Source: Bacteroidales bacterium SW299 (lineage in GTDB: Bacteria; Bacteroidota; Bacteroidia; Bacteroidales; Bacteroidaceae). Taken from it: a stretch of DNA of 64,000 bases. Position numbers and translations under genes: made by a program. The stretch lies in NCBI GenBank assembly GCA_019550975.1, contig SDWH01000015.1, forward strand, positions 1 to 64,000. The letters run 5' to 3'. The notes under the pieces are model-generated. The model saw nothing but the letters and a program-made list of their open reading frames with translations. It ran no database searches and had not been told where the DNA came from. Positions 8,684 to 16,914 of the stretch are shown here, in pieces (position 1 is the stretch's first letter; each line of letters begins with the position of its first letter).

Positions 8684-9291
8684 CGTCCCACAATCTTTTC
8701 AATATACAGCTTCAGTATCTCTATGGCCTTTTCATTGTGTCCGCCTTGCGGAACGATGAGGTCTGCTATCCGTTTGGCCGGTTCGATGAACTCCAGATGC
8801 ATGGGCTTGAGCACGCGCATGTAGCGTTCCATCACCGCTTCGGCGGTCCGTCCCCTTTCGATTACATCGCGCTGGATTACGCGTATCAGTCGTTCGTCCG
8901 GGTCGGCGTCTACAAAGATGCGCAGGTCCATCTGCCTGTTGAGGCGTTTGTCGCTCAATGCCAGTATACCTTCTATGATGACAACCTTGCGTGGCTCGAT
9001 GTGTATGGTCTGTGCCTGGCGGGTGCAGGTCAGATAAGAATACACAGGCTGCTCGATGGCCTCGCCTTTGCGGAGCATGGAGATGTGTTTCGACAGCAGA
9101 TCCCAGTCGAAAGCGTTGGGATGGTCGAAGTTGATGTTTTGCCGTTCTTCTGCCGGCACATGGCTGCTGTCCTTATAATAAGAGTCAAGCGGAAGCACCA
9201 CCACTTCGTCGGGCGGAAGGCTTTCTACGATGCGTTTCACGACAGTTGTTTTTCCGGAACCTGTCCCTCCGGCAATTCCAATGATAATCAT
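8680..9291 (-). CDS. udk: Uridine kinase
   Basis: A 203-residue kinase phosphorylating uridine and cytidine to UMP/CMP. The P-loop GGTGSGKTT occupies residues 8-16. The segments LPLDSYYKD, NFDHPNAFDWDLL and VIIEGILALSDKRLN are all typical. The frame extends upstream to an ATG at 9360, but the ATG at 9291 is preferred because it gives the family N-terminus MIIIGIAGGTGSGKT and leaves the AT-rich promoter region free. A minus-strand TATATTTG box at 9338-9331 lies 40 bp upstream, back to back with a similar box for the Dabb gene. A 4-bp overlap links it to the downstream mltF-like gene. Confidence 0.95.
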   Translation of the reverse strand: MIIIGIAGGTGSGKTTVVKRIVESLPPDEVVVLPLDSYYKDSSHVPAEERQNINFDHPNAFDWDLLSKHISMLRKGEAIEQPVYSYLTCTRQAQTIHIEPRKVVIIEGILALSDKRLNRQMDLRIFVDADPDERLIRVIQRDVIERGRTAEAVMERYMRVLKPMHLEFIEPAKRIADLIVPQGGHNEKAIEILKLYIEKIVGR

Positions 9292-9315
9292 GATACAGTT
9301 TCGGTAATTAATTTC

Positions 9316-9338
9316 TATATTTGCAATATACAAATATA
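9316..9338. promoter_or_regulatory. Divergent -7 boxes for udk and Dabb/thioesterase genes
   Basis: TATATTTG on the plus strand (9316-9323) and the same word on the minus strand (9338-9331) face away from each other across a few bases. Each fits the TAnnTTTG consensus and sits 40 bp from the respective start codon. Confidence 0.5.
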
Positions 9339-9362
9339 CGAAATTCATAAATATACACAACT

Positions 9363-9677
9363 ATGGTCAAGCACATTGTTTTGTTCAAACTGAAAGATAC
9401 GCTGGATCCGGCGGAAAAATCGGACATCATGCATCGTTTTAAGGCCGCTATCGAGGCGCTTCCCGAAAAGATTTCCTGTATCAGAAACATCCATGTGGGA
9501 CTGAACGTGAACCCGGCGGAAGAGTGGGACATCTGTCTGGAGAGCGCATTCGATTCGCTTGATGATGTGAAGGCGTATTCCGTTCATCCCGATCATCTGG
9601 CGGCAGCCGGCATTCTGAAAGACGCGAAATGCGGACGTGCGTGTGTGGACTTTACGTATCAGGAGGAGGAAGTATGA
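9363..9677 (+). CDS. Dabb-domain (stress-responsive alpha/beta barrel) protein
   Basis: A 104-residue protein with the Dabb signature: MVKHIVLFKLKDTL at the N-terminus, a central helix, and VHPDHLAAAGILKDA near the C-terminus, with the conserved His residues in HIVLF and HPDH. Dabb proteins form small dimeric ferredoxin-like barrels. Some are heme or polyketide enzymes and others are stress proteins, so the substrate is open. The stop codon overlaps the next start by 4 bp (ATGA at 9674-9677), suggesting translational coupling with the thioesterase. Confidence 0.85.
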   Translation: MVKHIVLFKLKDTLDPAEKSDIMHRFKAAIEALPEKISCIRNIHVGLNVNPAEEWDICLESAFDSLDDVKAYSVHPDHLAAAGILKDAKCGRACVDFTYQEEEV

Positions 9678-10165
9678 AAAAGATAGTCAATCCGTGGCTT
9701 GGAATGGACGGTTACTTCTGTTTCGGCTGTGCGCCCGACAACGAAGCGGGAGTGAAAATGGAGTTTTATGAAGACGGTGATGAAGTGGTTTGTTTCTGGC
9801 ATCCGGAACCGAAATACCAGGGATGGACGCATACGCTGCACGGAGGGATACAGGCTACGCTTTTGGATGAAGTCAGCGCGTGGACTATAGCCCGCAAGCT
9901 GCAGACCACAGGGGTGACGTCGAAAATGGAGCTGCGCTATCTCAAGCCGGTGCATACCACCGACAAGTATCTGGTGGTTCGGGGCAGAATCGCCGAACAG
10001 AGGCGCAATATCGTGACAGTGGAGGCATGCCTCTGCAATAGCGCGGGAGAGCCTTGCACAAAGGCGTCGTGTACCTATTTCACTTTCTCGAAGGAGAAGG
10101 CGCTCAGCGAACTTCATTTCAGCGGATGCGAAACGGAAGACGGGGAAGTGGAGCCGGCAATCTGA
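9674..10165 (+). CDS. PaaI-family hotdog thioesterase
   Basis: A 163-residue hotdog-fold protein. The hotdog motif LHGGIQATLLDEVSAW (about 56-71) is the acyl-CoA thioesterase core of the PaaI/YigI type, followed by TSKMELRYLKPVHTTDKYLVVRGRI. The N-terminal CFGC segment is common in this family. The start at 9674 was chosen over an upstream ATG at 9629 because it follows an AGGAGG ribosome-binding site (9661-9666) and yields the family N-terminus MKKIVNPWLGMDGYFCFGC. The likely role is hydrolysis of acyl-CoA or aryl-CoA esters; the exact substrate is unknown. Confidence 0.88.
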   Translation: MKKIVNPWLGMDGYFCFGCAPDNEAGVKMEFYEDGDEVVCFWHPEPKYQGWTHTLHGGIQATLLDEVSAWTIARKLQTTGVTSKMELRYLKPVHTTDKYLVVRGRIAEQRRNIVTVEACLCNSAGEPCTKASCTYFTFSKEKALSELHFSGCETEDGEVEPAI

Positions 10166-10236
10166 ATATAGTTGATAAAACAGAAGAAAAAAGCAATATT
10201 TTCCGACAAATGCTTGCATAATTGAAACGCAAGCTA

Positions 10237-10244
10237 TATTTTTG
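10237..10244 (+). promoter_or_regulatory. Probable his operon promoter (-7 box)
   Basis: TATTTTTG fits TAnnTTTG and lies 26 bp before the leader peptide ATG. A TTGC at about 10214-10217 could be a weak -33 element. Confidence 0.5.
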
Positions 10245-10269
10245 TCACAAACAACAGAACGAAGAAAGT

Positions 10270-10329
10270 ATGATCTATACCAGAACACATCACCATCATC
10301 ATTGCCTGACGGAACAGACGGTAGGCTGA
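10270..10329 (+). CDS. hisL: his operon leader peptide
   Basis: A 19-codon open frame starting at ATG 10270 and ending at TGA 10327-10329, containing five consecutive histidine codons (CAT CAC CAT CAT CAT, 10288-10302). It lies between the promoter-like box and hisG, and an intrinsic terminator follows. The peptide begins MIYTRT, then the His run, then CLTEQTVG. The run of codons for the operon's own end product is the hallmark of ribosome-mediated attenuation: scarcity of charged tRNA-His stalls the ribosome on the run. It is too short to appear in standard gene calls. Confidence 0.9.
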   Translation: MIYTRTHHHHHCLTEQTVG

Positions 10330-10397
10330 AGGTGTGTGCCGGTACACATAAAAAGAAAAGGAAGGCTTGCCGAATAGCGAACGGCAGGCCTTTTTTT
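10304..10397 (+). promoter_or_regulatory. Histidine attenuator (terminator/antiterminator)
   Basis: Strand 1 (10304-10311, GCCTGACG) can pair with strand 2 (10319-10326, CGGTAGGC) with one mismatch and one G-U. Strand 2 can instead pair over 8 bp, using G-U wobbles, with strand 3 (10365-10372, GCTTGCCG). Strand 3 is part of the terminator stem: GGCTTGCCG (10364-10372) pairs with CGGCAGGCC (10382-10390), followed by seven Ts (10391-10397). A ribosome stalled on the His codons would cover strand 1, free strand 2 and disrupt the terminator. A ribosome reaching the stop at 10327 would mask strand 2 and allow termination. The pairings were read directly; the mechanism is inferred from known his/trp attenuators. 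Confidence 0.85.
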
Positions 10398-10428
10398 GTT
10401 TTTGCAAACATTTAAAAACAATGAATAT

Positions 10429-11280
10429 ATGTTGAGAATTGCCGTACAATCGAAAGGCCGTCTGTATGAAGACACGATGGCTCTGCTTGAAGAAGCGGAC
10501 ATAAAGCTGTCCACTTCCAAGCGCACTTTGCTTACCCAGTCGAGTAATTTCCCCGTCGAGGTGCTCTTTTTGCGCGACGACGATATCCCGCAGTGCGTAG
10601 CGGGCGGAATTGCCGATGTGGGAGTGGTTGGAGAGAATGAATTTGTAGAGCGGGCCGAAGATGCTGACATTATCCAGCGTCTGGGATTCAGCAAGTGCCG
10701 GCTTTCGCTTGCCATACATAAGGAGGTGGACTACACCGGACTGGAATGGTTCAACGGAAAGAAGATAGCCACGTCTTATCCTGCAATCCTGAAAAACTTT
10801 CTTGACAGAAACGGGATAAAGGCGGAAATCCATGTGATTACCGGCTCGGTGGAGATCGCCCCGGGAATCGGGCTGGCGGATGCCATCTTTGACATCGTGA
10901 GTTCCGGCTCGACGCTCATCAGCAACAACCTGAAGGAAGTGGAAGTGGTGATGAAGAGCGAAGCGCTGCTTATCGGAAACAAGGGACTGTCTGATGAAAA
11001 GAAGGAGATTCTGAAGGAACTGCTTTTCCGTATCGGAGCGGTAAAGGCGGCGGAAGACAAAAAGTATGTGCTGATGAACGTGCCCGCCGACAAAGTGAAG
11101 GATATTATCGAAGTGCTGCCGGGAATCAAGAGTCCTACGGTGATGCCGCTGGCCACGGAAGGCTGGAGCAGCGTGCATACCGTGCTCGACGAGAAACGTT
11201 TCTGGGAAATCATCGGAAAGCTGAAGGCGATTGGCGCGCAGGGAATCCTGGTTCTTCCCATCGAAAAGATGATACTTTAA
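10429..11280 (+). CDS. hisG: ATP phosphoribosyltransferase (long form)
   Basis: A 283-residue homolog of the first enzyme of histidine synthesis, which joins ATP and PRPP. The N-terminal catalytic region includes MLRIAVQSKGRLYEDT and the phosphate-binding segment DAIFDIVSSGSTLISNNL. About 75 C-terminal residues (KKYVLMNVPADKVKDIIEVLPGIKSPTVMPL) form the ACT-like regulatory domain that confers histidine feedback inhibition in HisG-long enzymes, so no HisZ partner is needed. An upstream in-frame ATG at 10396 was rejected because it sits in the terminator T-tract. The gene is first in a hisGDCB operon controlled by the upstream attenuator. Confidence 0.97.
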   Translation: MLRIAVQSKGRLYEDTMALLEEADIKLSTSKRTLLTQSSNFPVEVLFLRDDDIPQCVAGGIADVGVVGENEFVERAEDADIIQRLGFSKCRLSLAIHKEVDYTGLEWFNGKKIATSYPAILKNFLDRNGIKAEIHVITGSVEIAPGIGLADAIFDIVSSGSTLISNNLKEVEVVMKSEALLIGNKGLSDEKKEILKELLFRIGAVKAAEDKKYVLMNVPADKVKDIIEVLPGIKSPTVMPLATEGWSSVHTVLDEKRFWEIIGKLKAIGAQGILVLPIEKMIL

Positions 11281-11301
11281 CCTTTAAATAGACTCAAAAC
11301 G

Positions 11302-12585
11302 ATGAATGTAATCATATATCCCGACCGGGCGGATTGGAAAGAGATTCTGAAACGTCCGACTCTCGACACCGGATCGCTGAGGGAAACGGTTTGCGGAATC
11401 CTCGGCCGTGTGCGTAATGAGGGCGACAAGGCGGTAATGGAATACGAAGAAATGTTCGACAAGGTGAAGCTGCATTCGCTGGCTGTCACGGAAGACGAGT
11501 TCAGGGAGGCCGAAAAGGCTGTAAGCATCGAGCTGAAGGCGGCCATCATGTTGGCATACAAGAATATACACACCTTTCATTCTTCGCAGAAGTTCGAAGG
11601 GAAAAAGGTGTCTACCTTGCCGGGTGTGACTTGCTGGCAGAAGGCCGTAGCCATCGAAAAGGTGGGGCTTTATATTCCGGGCGGAACAGCTCCCTTGTTT
11701 TCTACCGTACTGATGCTGGCAACTCCGGCACGCATTGCCGGATGCCGGGAGATTGTGCTTTGCACTCCTCCCGACAAGAGCGGAAAGATCAGTCCGGCCA
11801 TCCTTTATGCAGCGCAGGTGGCGGGAGTCAGCAAGGTGTTCAAGGCTGGCGGAGTCCAGGCTATTGGAGCCATGGCTTACGGCACAGGCTCCATACCTAA
11901 AGTATATAAGATTTTCGGGCCGGGGAACCAGTATGTCACGGCTGCCAAGCAGCAGGTATCCTTGCGCGATGTGGCGATAGATATGCCGGCAGGTCCGTCG
12001 GAAGTGGCGGTGCTTGCAGATGAAACGGCCAACCCGGCCTTTGTGGCTTCCGACCTTCTTTCGCAGGCAGAGCATGGAGTGGACAGCCAGGTGCTGCTTG
12101 TCACTACCTCCCGCGGACTGCTGGAAAAGACGCAGGCGGAAGTGGAACGTCAGCTGGCATTGCTCCCGCGAAAACAGATAGCCATGAAGTCGCTCGAGTC
12201 AAGCCGTCTGGTTCTGGTGGAAAGTCTGGAGGAAGGAATAGCCATGGTAAACGAATACGCTCCCGAGCATCTCATCATCGAAACCCGTGACTATGCGGAG
12301 GTGGCGGAAAAGATTGTCAATGCAGGCTCGGTGTTCCTCGGATCGTATTCGCCTGAGAGTGCGGGCGACTATGCTTCGGGCACGAACCATACCTTGCCCA
12401 CCAACGGGTATGCAAAAGCCTACAGCGGAGTGAGCCTTGACAGTTTTGTCCGGAAAATCACTTTCCAGGAAGTTACTCCCGAAGGCATCGCTACCATTGG
12501 GCCGGCCATCGAAGTGCTGGCGGCCAACGAATACCTGGATGCACATAAAAACGCTGTTTCATTACGATTAAACCGGAAGATATGA
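11302..12585 (+). CDS. hisD: Histidinol dehydrogenase
   Basis: A 427-residue enzyme that catalyses the last two NAD-dependent oxidations from histidinol to histidine. Recognisable segments are [22 protein letters not shown], the NAD-binding [29 protein letters not shown], the zinc-ligand segment [14 protein letters not shown], and the EYAPEHL and [15 protein letters not shown] motifs near the C-terminus. The length is normal. It follows hisG by 21 bp and overlaps hisC by 4 bp. Confidence 0.97.
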   Translation: MNVIIYPDRADWKEILKRPTLDTGSLRETVCGILGRVRNEGDKAVMEYEEMFDKVKLHSLAVTEDEFREAEKAVSIELKAAIMLAYKNIHTFHSSQKFEGKKVSTLPGVTCWQKAVAIEKVGLYIPGGTAPLFSTVLMLATPARIAGCREIVLCTPPDKSGKISPAILYAAQVAGVSKVFKAGGVQAIGAMAYGTGSIPKVYKIFGPGNQYVTAAKQQVSLRDVAIDMPAGPSEVAVLADETANPAFVASDLLSQAEHGVDSQVLLVTTSRGLLEKTQAEVERQLALLPRKQIAMKSLESSRLVLVESLEEGIAMVNEYAPEHLIIETRDYAEVAEKIVNAGSVFLGSYSPESAGDYASGTNHTLPTNGYAKAYSGVSLDSFVRKITFQEVTPEGIATIGPAIEVLAANEYLDAHKNAVSLRLNRKI

Positions 12586-13622
12586 AAACACTGGAAGAAC
12601 TGACGCGGCCGAACATCTGGGCCTTGAAACCTTATTCTTCGGCACGCGACGAATATAGCGGAAAGGAGGCTTCGGTCTTTCTCGATGCCAATGAAAATCC
12701 TTATAATGCGCCCAACAACCGTTATCCGGACCCGTTGCAGGGGGATCTGAAACGGAAGATCGCTGTGGTCAAGAAGGTGCTTCCCGAACAGATCTTTCTG
12801 GGAAACGGAAGCGACGAGGCCATTGATCTGCTGTTCCGCGCCTTTTGCCGTCCCGGCATCGACAATGTGGTGGCCATCGAACCGACTTACGGCATGTATA
12901 AGGTTTGTGCCGATGTGAACGATGTGGAATACCGCAATGTGCGCCTTGACGCTGAGTTCCGCTTCAAGGCCGGCGACATGCTGGCGGCCTCGGACGGGAA
13001 CACCAAGCTGATGTTCCTTTGTTCGCCCAATAATCCTACGGGTAACAATCTTGACCGGAAGGAGATTCTGGCACTGCTTGAAGGATTCGGAGGGCTGGTG
13101 GTTGTGGACGAGGCTTATGCTGACTTTTCTGATGAGCCTTCGTTTCTGGCGGAACTGGAGATGCACCCTAACCTGGTGGTTTTGCAGACGTTCTCTAAAG
13201 CGTGGGGGTGTGCGGCCATCCGTCTGGGCATGGCTTTTGCTTCGCCGGACGTAATCGGGATACTCACCAAGATAAAATATCCGTACAACATCAACCGACT
13301 GACACAGGAAGAGGCTATCCGCATGATTGGGCAGCATTATCAGGTGAAGCTGTGGGTGAAATCATTGCTTGAAGAACGTTCCCGGATGATAGGGGAGTTC
13401 CGGAAGTTGAAGTGCAGCCGGCACGTGTATCCGACTGATGCGAATTTCTTTCTGGCAGAGGTGAGCGATGCCAAGAGTATCTATGATTACCTGGTGGACA
13501 AGGGAATCATTGTGCGCAACCGTACGAACGTGACGCTGTGCCATAACTGTTTGCGCATCACCATCGGCACGCGTCCGGAAAACGATGCCTTGCTTGAGGC
13601 TTTGAAACAATATAAAGACTGA
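12582..13622 (+). CDS. hisC: Histidinol-phosphate aminotransferase
   Basis: A 346-residue class II PLP aminotransferase converting imidazole acetol-phosphate to histidinol-phosphate. The PLP lysine is K206 in [14 protein letters not shown]. Other marks are [12 protein letters not shown] at the substrate site, [25 protein letters not shown] and VVDEAYADF. The C-terminal [11 protein letters not shown] is conserved in HisC. Its ATG overlaps the hisD stop (ATGA), and hisB starts 6 bp after its stop, so the operon is tight. Confidence 0.97.
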   Translation: MKTLEELTRPNIWALKPYSSARDEYSGKEASVFLDANENPYNAPNNRYPDPLQGDLKRKIAVVKKVLPEQIFLGNGSDEAIDLLFRAFCRPGIDNVVAIEPTYGMYKVCADVNDVEYRNVRLDAEFRFKAGDMLAASDGNTKLMFLCSPNNPTGNNLDRKEILALLEGFGGLVVVDEAYADFSDEPSFLAELEMHPNLVVLQTFSKAWGCAAIRLGMAFASPDVIGILTKIKYPYNINRLTQEEAIRMIGQHYQVKLWVKSLLEERSRMIGEFRKLKCSRHVYPTDANFFLAEVSDAKSIYDYLVDKGIIVRNRTNVTLCHNCLRITIGTRPENDALLEALKQYKD

Positions 13623-13628
13623 AAAGGC

Positions 13629-14753
13629 ATGAAGCAGAAAGTTTTATTCATAGACCGCGACGGAACACTGGTAATCGAGCCTCCGGTGGACTACCAGCTC
13701 GATTCGTTCGAAAAACTGGAGTTTTATCCCAAGGTGTTCCGCAATCTTTATTTTATACGCCATAAGCTGGATTTCCGTTTCGTGATGGTTACCAATCAGG
13801 ACGGGTTGGGTACGGCCGCTTTTCCGGAAGACACCTTCTGGCCTGTGCATAACCTTGTGATGAACACGCTCAAGGGAGAGGGAGTGGAGTTTGATGAAGT
13901 ATGCATCGACCGCAGTTTTCCGGAAGACAATGCTCCTACACGGAAGCCGCGAACGGGTATGCTGAAGGCTTATATCGGCAACCCGGAATATGATCTGGAG
14001 GGAAGCTTTGTCATCGGAGACCGGGCTACGGATGTTGAGCTGGCTCACAACCTGGGATGCAAGGCTATCTTGCTCCAGCCGGACAAGTCACTGGTGGAAG
14101 GAACGGGGATGGAAGATACATGCGTGCTTGCCACAACCGACTGGGACCGGGTGGCGGAGTTCCTTTTCGCCGGCGAACGTGTGGCCGAGGTGCGGCGGAC
14201 AACGAAGGAAACAGATGTTTTCGTCCGGATGAATCTGGACGGGAGCGGGAAATGTGACATTGGTACAGGTCTGGGCTTTTTTGACCACATGCTGGAACAG
14301 ATAGGCAAGCATGGAGGACTGGATCTGACTGTCCGTGTAAACGGAGATTTGCAGGTGGACGAGCATCATACCATCGAAGACACGGCACTGGCTTTGGGCG
14401 AGTGTCTGCGCAAGGCGTTGGGCGACAAGCGGGGAATCGAGCGTTATGGCTATTGTCTTCCGATGGACGATTGCCTTTGCCAGGTGGCTCTTGACTTCGG
14501 AGGGCGCCCGTGGCTGGTATGGGATGCGGAGTTCAAGCGGGAAAAGGTGGGAGATATGCCTGCGGAGATGTTCTTCCATTTCTTCAAGTCATTCAGCGAT
14601 GAGGCACGGATGAATCTGAACATCAAGGCTGAAGGAACGAACGAGCACCATAAGATTGAAGGCATCTTCAAGGCCTTGGCGCGCAGTATCCGAATGGCTG
14701 CAAGGCGGGATATCTACCATTATGAAGTTCCGTCGAGCAAAGGGATTATCTGA
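13629..14753 (+). CDS. hisB: Bifunctional histidinol-phosphatase / imidazoleglycerol-phosphate dehydratase
   Basis: A 374-residue fusion of two pathway enzymes. The N-terminal HAD-family histidinol phosphatase (about 1-165) has the nucleophile pair in FIDRDGTLV (D9, D11), MVTNQDGLG and [10 protein letters not shown]. The C-terminal IGP dehydratase (about 180-374) shows the two metal-binding repeats [15 protein letters not shown] and [14 protein letters not shown], plus GLGFFDHML. This fused form is shared with enterobacteria and many Bacteroidetes. It ends the hisGDCB cluster; hisH, hisA, hisF and hisI are not in this window. A strong terminator follows at 14771-14815. Confidence 0.97.
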   Translation: MKQKVLFIDRDGTLVIEPPVDYQLDSFEKLEFYPKVFRNLYFIRHKLDFRFVMVTNQDGLGTAAFPEDTFWPVHNLVMNTLKGEGVEFDEVCIDRSFPEDNAPTRKPRTGMLKAYIGNPEYDLEGSFVIGDRATDVELAHNLGCKAILLQPDKSLVEGTGMEDTCVLATTDWDRVAEFLFAGERVAEVRRTTKETDVFVRMNLDGSGKCDIGTGLGFFDHMLEQIGKHGGLDLTVRVNGDLQVDEHHTIEDTALALGECLRKALGDKRGIERYGYCLPMDDCLCQVALDFGGRPWLVWDAEFKREKVGDMPAEMFFHFFKSFSDEARMNLNIKAEGTNEHHKIEGIFKALARSIRMAARRDIYHYEVPSSKGII

Positions 14754-14770
14754 CCCGTTGTGCCGGTGCA

Positions 14771-14815
14771 GAAGAACGGCCGAAACAGACGATGTTCCTG
14801 TTCCGGCCGTTCTTC
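14771..14815. terminator. Bidirectional terminator between hisB and the DUF4923 gene
   Basis: An 18-bp stem with one mismatch (14771-14788 with 14798-14815; outer arm GAAGAACGGCCG) and a 9-nt loop. It lies between the convergent ends of hisB and the minus-strand gene at 14836. Confidence 0.85.
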
Positions 14816-14835
14816 TTGTATGTGTTCCGACAGTG

Positions 14836-15450
14836 TTATTGTTTCTTCAGCGATACGCCCAGTTGCAGTCCGTCGTATTCGTTCAGCAAGGATGTTGCTG
14901 TGCTGATGGCGCTGTTTGAGGATTTTCCGGCAATCGCTCCGGTGATGTTCTGTGCCAGTGACATCAGCTTGTCTGCCTTGAACAGCAGGCTCATCGTGTC
15001 GCCCGTCAGTCCTTTTGATACCGTCACGTTCGTCTTGATGCCCAGGCGGGTCTTCATTGTCAGCTCCTTCGTATCCGGATTGTAGCTGTAGGTGCCTTGG
15101 GTGGTGCGGCTTCCGATGGTTGCCGTATAAGTGCTGTCTTCGTTGAACGTATAGGAAGAGCCTTCCTTGAATCCCAGCAGTTCGAATACGCCGCTCATCT
15201 TTTCTTCAATCTTTTTTGAAGCCACTTCGCCTCCGGCTTTTGCCAGCAGGTTGTCGCTGGTGAACTTGCAGTCAGGGCCGGCGTAGGTCCATGTTCCCAC
15301 AATCGAATTGCTTTCGCCCGTAGCCTTGTTGATCACGGCGTTCGCCACTCCGGAGAGGATCGATTTCCAGTCCTGTGCCATGCCGTTGGCTGCGCCTGCC
15401 ATGCAGAGGACAGCCGCCAGCATTACTTTAAGCAAAATACTTTTTTTCAT
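14836..15450 (-). CDS. DUF4923 family secreted protein
   Basis: A 204-residue protein with a signal peptide (about 1-25, ending ANGMAQ). It then has the DUF4923 pattern: DWKSILSGVANAV, SIVGTWTYAGPDCKF, SYTFNEDSTYTATIGSRTTQGTYSYNPDTKEL. The GTWTY...ADGTY-like strands suggest a lipocalin-like beta-barrel fold. The family is found widely in Bacteroidales, and I know of no established function. The predicted location is periplasm or outer surface. It is 30 bp downstream of nadC on the same strand and could be co-transcribed with it. Confidence 0.8.
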   Translation of the reverse strand: MKKSILLKVMLAAVLCMAGAANGMAQDWKSILSGVANAVINKATGESNSIVGTWTYAGPDCKFTSDNLLAKAGGEVASKKIEEKMSGVFELLGFKEGSSYTFNEDSTYTATIGSRTTQGTYSYNPDTKELTMKTRLGIKTNVTVSKGLTGDTMSLLFKADKLMSLAQNITGAIAGKSSNSAISTATSLLNEYDGLQLGVSLKKQ

Positions 15451-15480
15451 CTTTATCTAGTTTTAAGTCTAAGTTTTTTC

Positions 15481-16335
15481 TCAGCAAGCCTTGAAGCTCA
15501 TGTCAAGCCCCTTTACCGAATGGGTGAGAGCGCCTACAGAAATGAAGTCCACTCCACATTCCGCATAGTCGCGGAGCGTGTCGAAGGTGATTCCTCCGGA
15601 AGACTCGATCTCATAACGCCCGCCGACCATTTCAACGGCCTTGCGCGTGTTTTCCGGCGTGAAGTTGTCGAGCATGATACGGTCCACTCCGCCCAGGTCG
15701 AGCACCTGCTGCAGCTCGTCGAAGTTGCGCACTTCGATTTCAATCTTCAGGTCCTTGCCCTTTTCCTTGCAGTATTCTTTGGCACGTGTGATGGCCTTGT
15801 CTATTCCTCCCGCAAAGTCTACGTGGTTGTCCTTCAGCAGAATCATGTCGAACAGTCCGATGCGGTGGTTCACGCCTCCGCCTATCTTCACCGCCATCTT
15901 CTCGAGGATGCGCATTCCCGGAGTCGTTTTCCGCGTGTCGAGCACGCGGGTCTTCGTGCCTTCGAGGCGTTCCACGTATTTATGGGTCATGGTAGCGATG
16001 CCGCTCATGCGCTGCATGATGTTCAGCATCAGGCGTTCTGTCTGCAGCAGCGACTGCACTTTCCCCGTCACTGTCATCGGCACGTCGCCCGGCTTTACAT
16101 GTGCTCCGTCGTTGATGAATACCTCTACCTGGAGTGTCGGGTCGAAGCGTCTGAACACTTCTTTCGCTACTTCAATGCCTGCCAGTATTCCTTCTTCCTT
16201 GATGAGCAGCTTCGATTTGCCCATTGCGTCGGCAGGGATACATGATAATGTGGTATGGTCACCGTCGCCTATGTCCTCTGCAAAAGAGAGGTCGATCAGA
16301 CGGTCTATCAGATCTTTCACAATTTTTTCGTCCAT
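15481..16335 (-). CDS. nadC: Nicotinate-nucleotide pyrophosphorylase (carboxylating)
   Basis: A 284-residue quinolinate phosphoribosyltransferase that makes nicotinate mononucleotide from quinolinate and PRPP in de novo NAD synthesis. Visible motifs are DGDHTTLSCIPAD, LLQTERLMLNIMQRMSGIAT, TRKTTPGMRILEKMAVKIGGGVNHRIGLFDMILLKDNH, IEIEVRNFDEL and ESSGGITFDTLRDYAECGVDFISVGALTHS. The length is standard. A near-consensus promoter (TTTG, 19-bp spacer, TACCTTTG) lies just upstream and overlaps the divergent rlmH promoter. Confidence 0.97.
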   Translation of the reverse strand: MDEKIVKDLIDRLIDLSFAEDIGDGDHTTLSCIPADAMGKSKLLIKEEGILAGIEVAKEVFRRFDPTLQVEVFINDGAHVKPGDVPMTVTGKVQSLLQTERLMLNIMQRMSGIATMTHKYVERLEGTKTRVLDTRKTTPGMRILEKMAVKIGGGVNHRIGLFDMILLKDNHVDFAGGIDKAITRAKEYCKEKGKDLKIEIEVRNFDELQQVLDLGGVDRIMLDNFTPENTRKAVEMVGGRYEIESSGGITFDTLRDYAECGVDFISVGALTHSVKGLDMSFKAC

Positions 16336-16360
16336 CTTGATTCGATTATAAAAGGTTTTG

Positions 16361-16398
16361 TTTGCGGCAAAGGTAAGTATTATTCGTATCTTTGCAAA
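16361..16398. promoter_or_regulatory. Overlapping divergent promoters of nadC and rlmH
   Basis: Minus strand: TTTG (16398-16395), 19-bp spacer, TACCTTTG (16375-16368), leading to nadC. Plus strand: TATCTTTG (16387-16394) with a TTTG at 16361-16364 (22-bp spacer), leading to rlmH. The -33 box of nadC lies within the complement of the rlmH -7 region, so the two polymerases could not occupy the site together. Confidence 0.75.
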
Positions 16399-16428
16399 AG
16401 TTACACGATTAAATCAGATAAAAAAAGG

Positions 16429-16902
16429 ATGAAAATAACATTGCTTGTGGTGGGTCGTACCGCCGACAGACTCTATGCAGAGGGGATACGCGACTATCTG
16501 GAGCGTGCCGGCCACTATGTGCCGTGTGAGATGGAGGTGATTCCGGAGCTGAAGAACACGAAGAGCCTGAGCCGGGAGCAGCAGAAGGAAAAAGAAGGCG
16601 AGCTGATATTGAAAGCCATTCAGCCCGGAGATTGCGCGGTGCTGCTTGATGAGCATGGTAAAGAGTTCCGCTCGGTGGAGTTTGCCGCATGGATGGAGAA
16701 GAAGATGCATGCGGTGAACCGCAGGCTGGTGTTCGTCGTTGGCGGGCCGTACGGATTTTCTCCGGCCGTGTATCAGGCGGCGCAGGACAAGATTTCACTC
16801 TCGAAGATGACTTTCTCGCATCAGATGGTCAGGCTTGTCTTTGCCGAGCAGCTCTATCGTGCCATGAACATACTGAACAACGGCCCTTATCATCATGAGT
16901 GA
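16429..16902 (+). CDS. rlmH: 23S rRNA pseudouridine-1915 N3-methyltransferase RlmH
   Basis: A 157-residue SPOUT methyltransferase that modifies pseudouridine 1915 in helix 69 of 23S rRNA. Key segments are MKITLLVVGRT at the start, LLDEHGKEFRSVEFAAWM, the SAM-binding knot VFVVGGPYGFSPAVYQ and KISLSKMTFSHQMVRLVFAEQLYRAMNILNNGPYHHE at the C-terminus. The frame is open upstream to 16255, but the start at 16429 gives the exact family N-terminus and lies just after the promoter box and an AAAAAAGG stretch. Confidence 0.97.
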   Translation: MKITLLVVGRTADRLYAEGIRDYLERAGHYVPCEMEVIPELKNTKSLSREQQKEKEGELILKAIQPGDCAVLLDEHGKEFRSVEFAAWMEKKMHAVNRRLVFVVGGPYGFSPAVYQAAQDKISLSKMTFSHQMVRLVFAEQLYRAMNILNNGPYHHE

Positions 16903-16914
16903 CAGGCGGGCCGC

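Noticed and set aside
10288-10302. Five histidine codons as a vector-derived His tag
   Set aside because: The run lies in a 19-codon leader followed by a terminator and hisG, and no vector sequence adjoins it; attenuation explains it.
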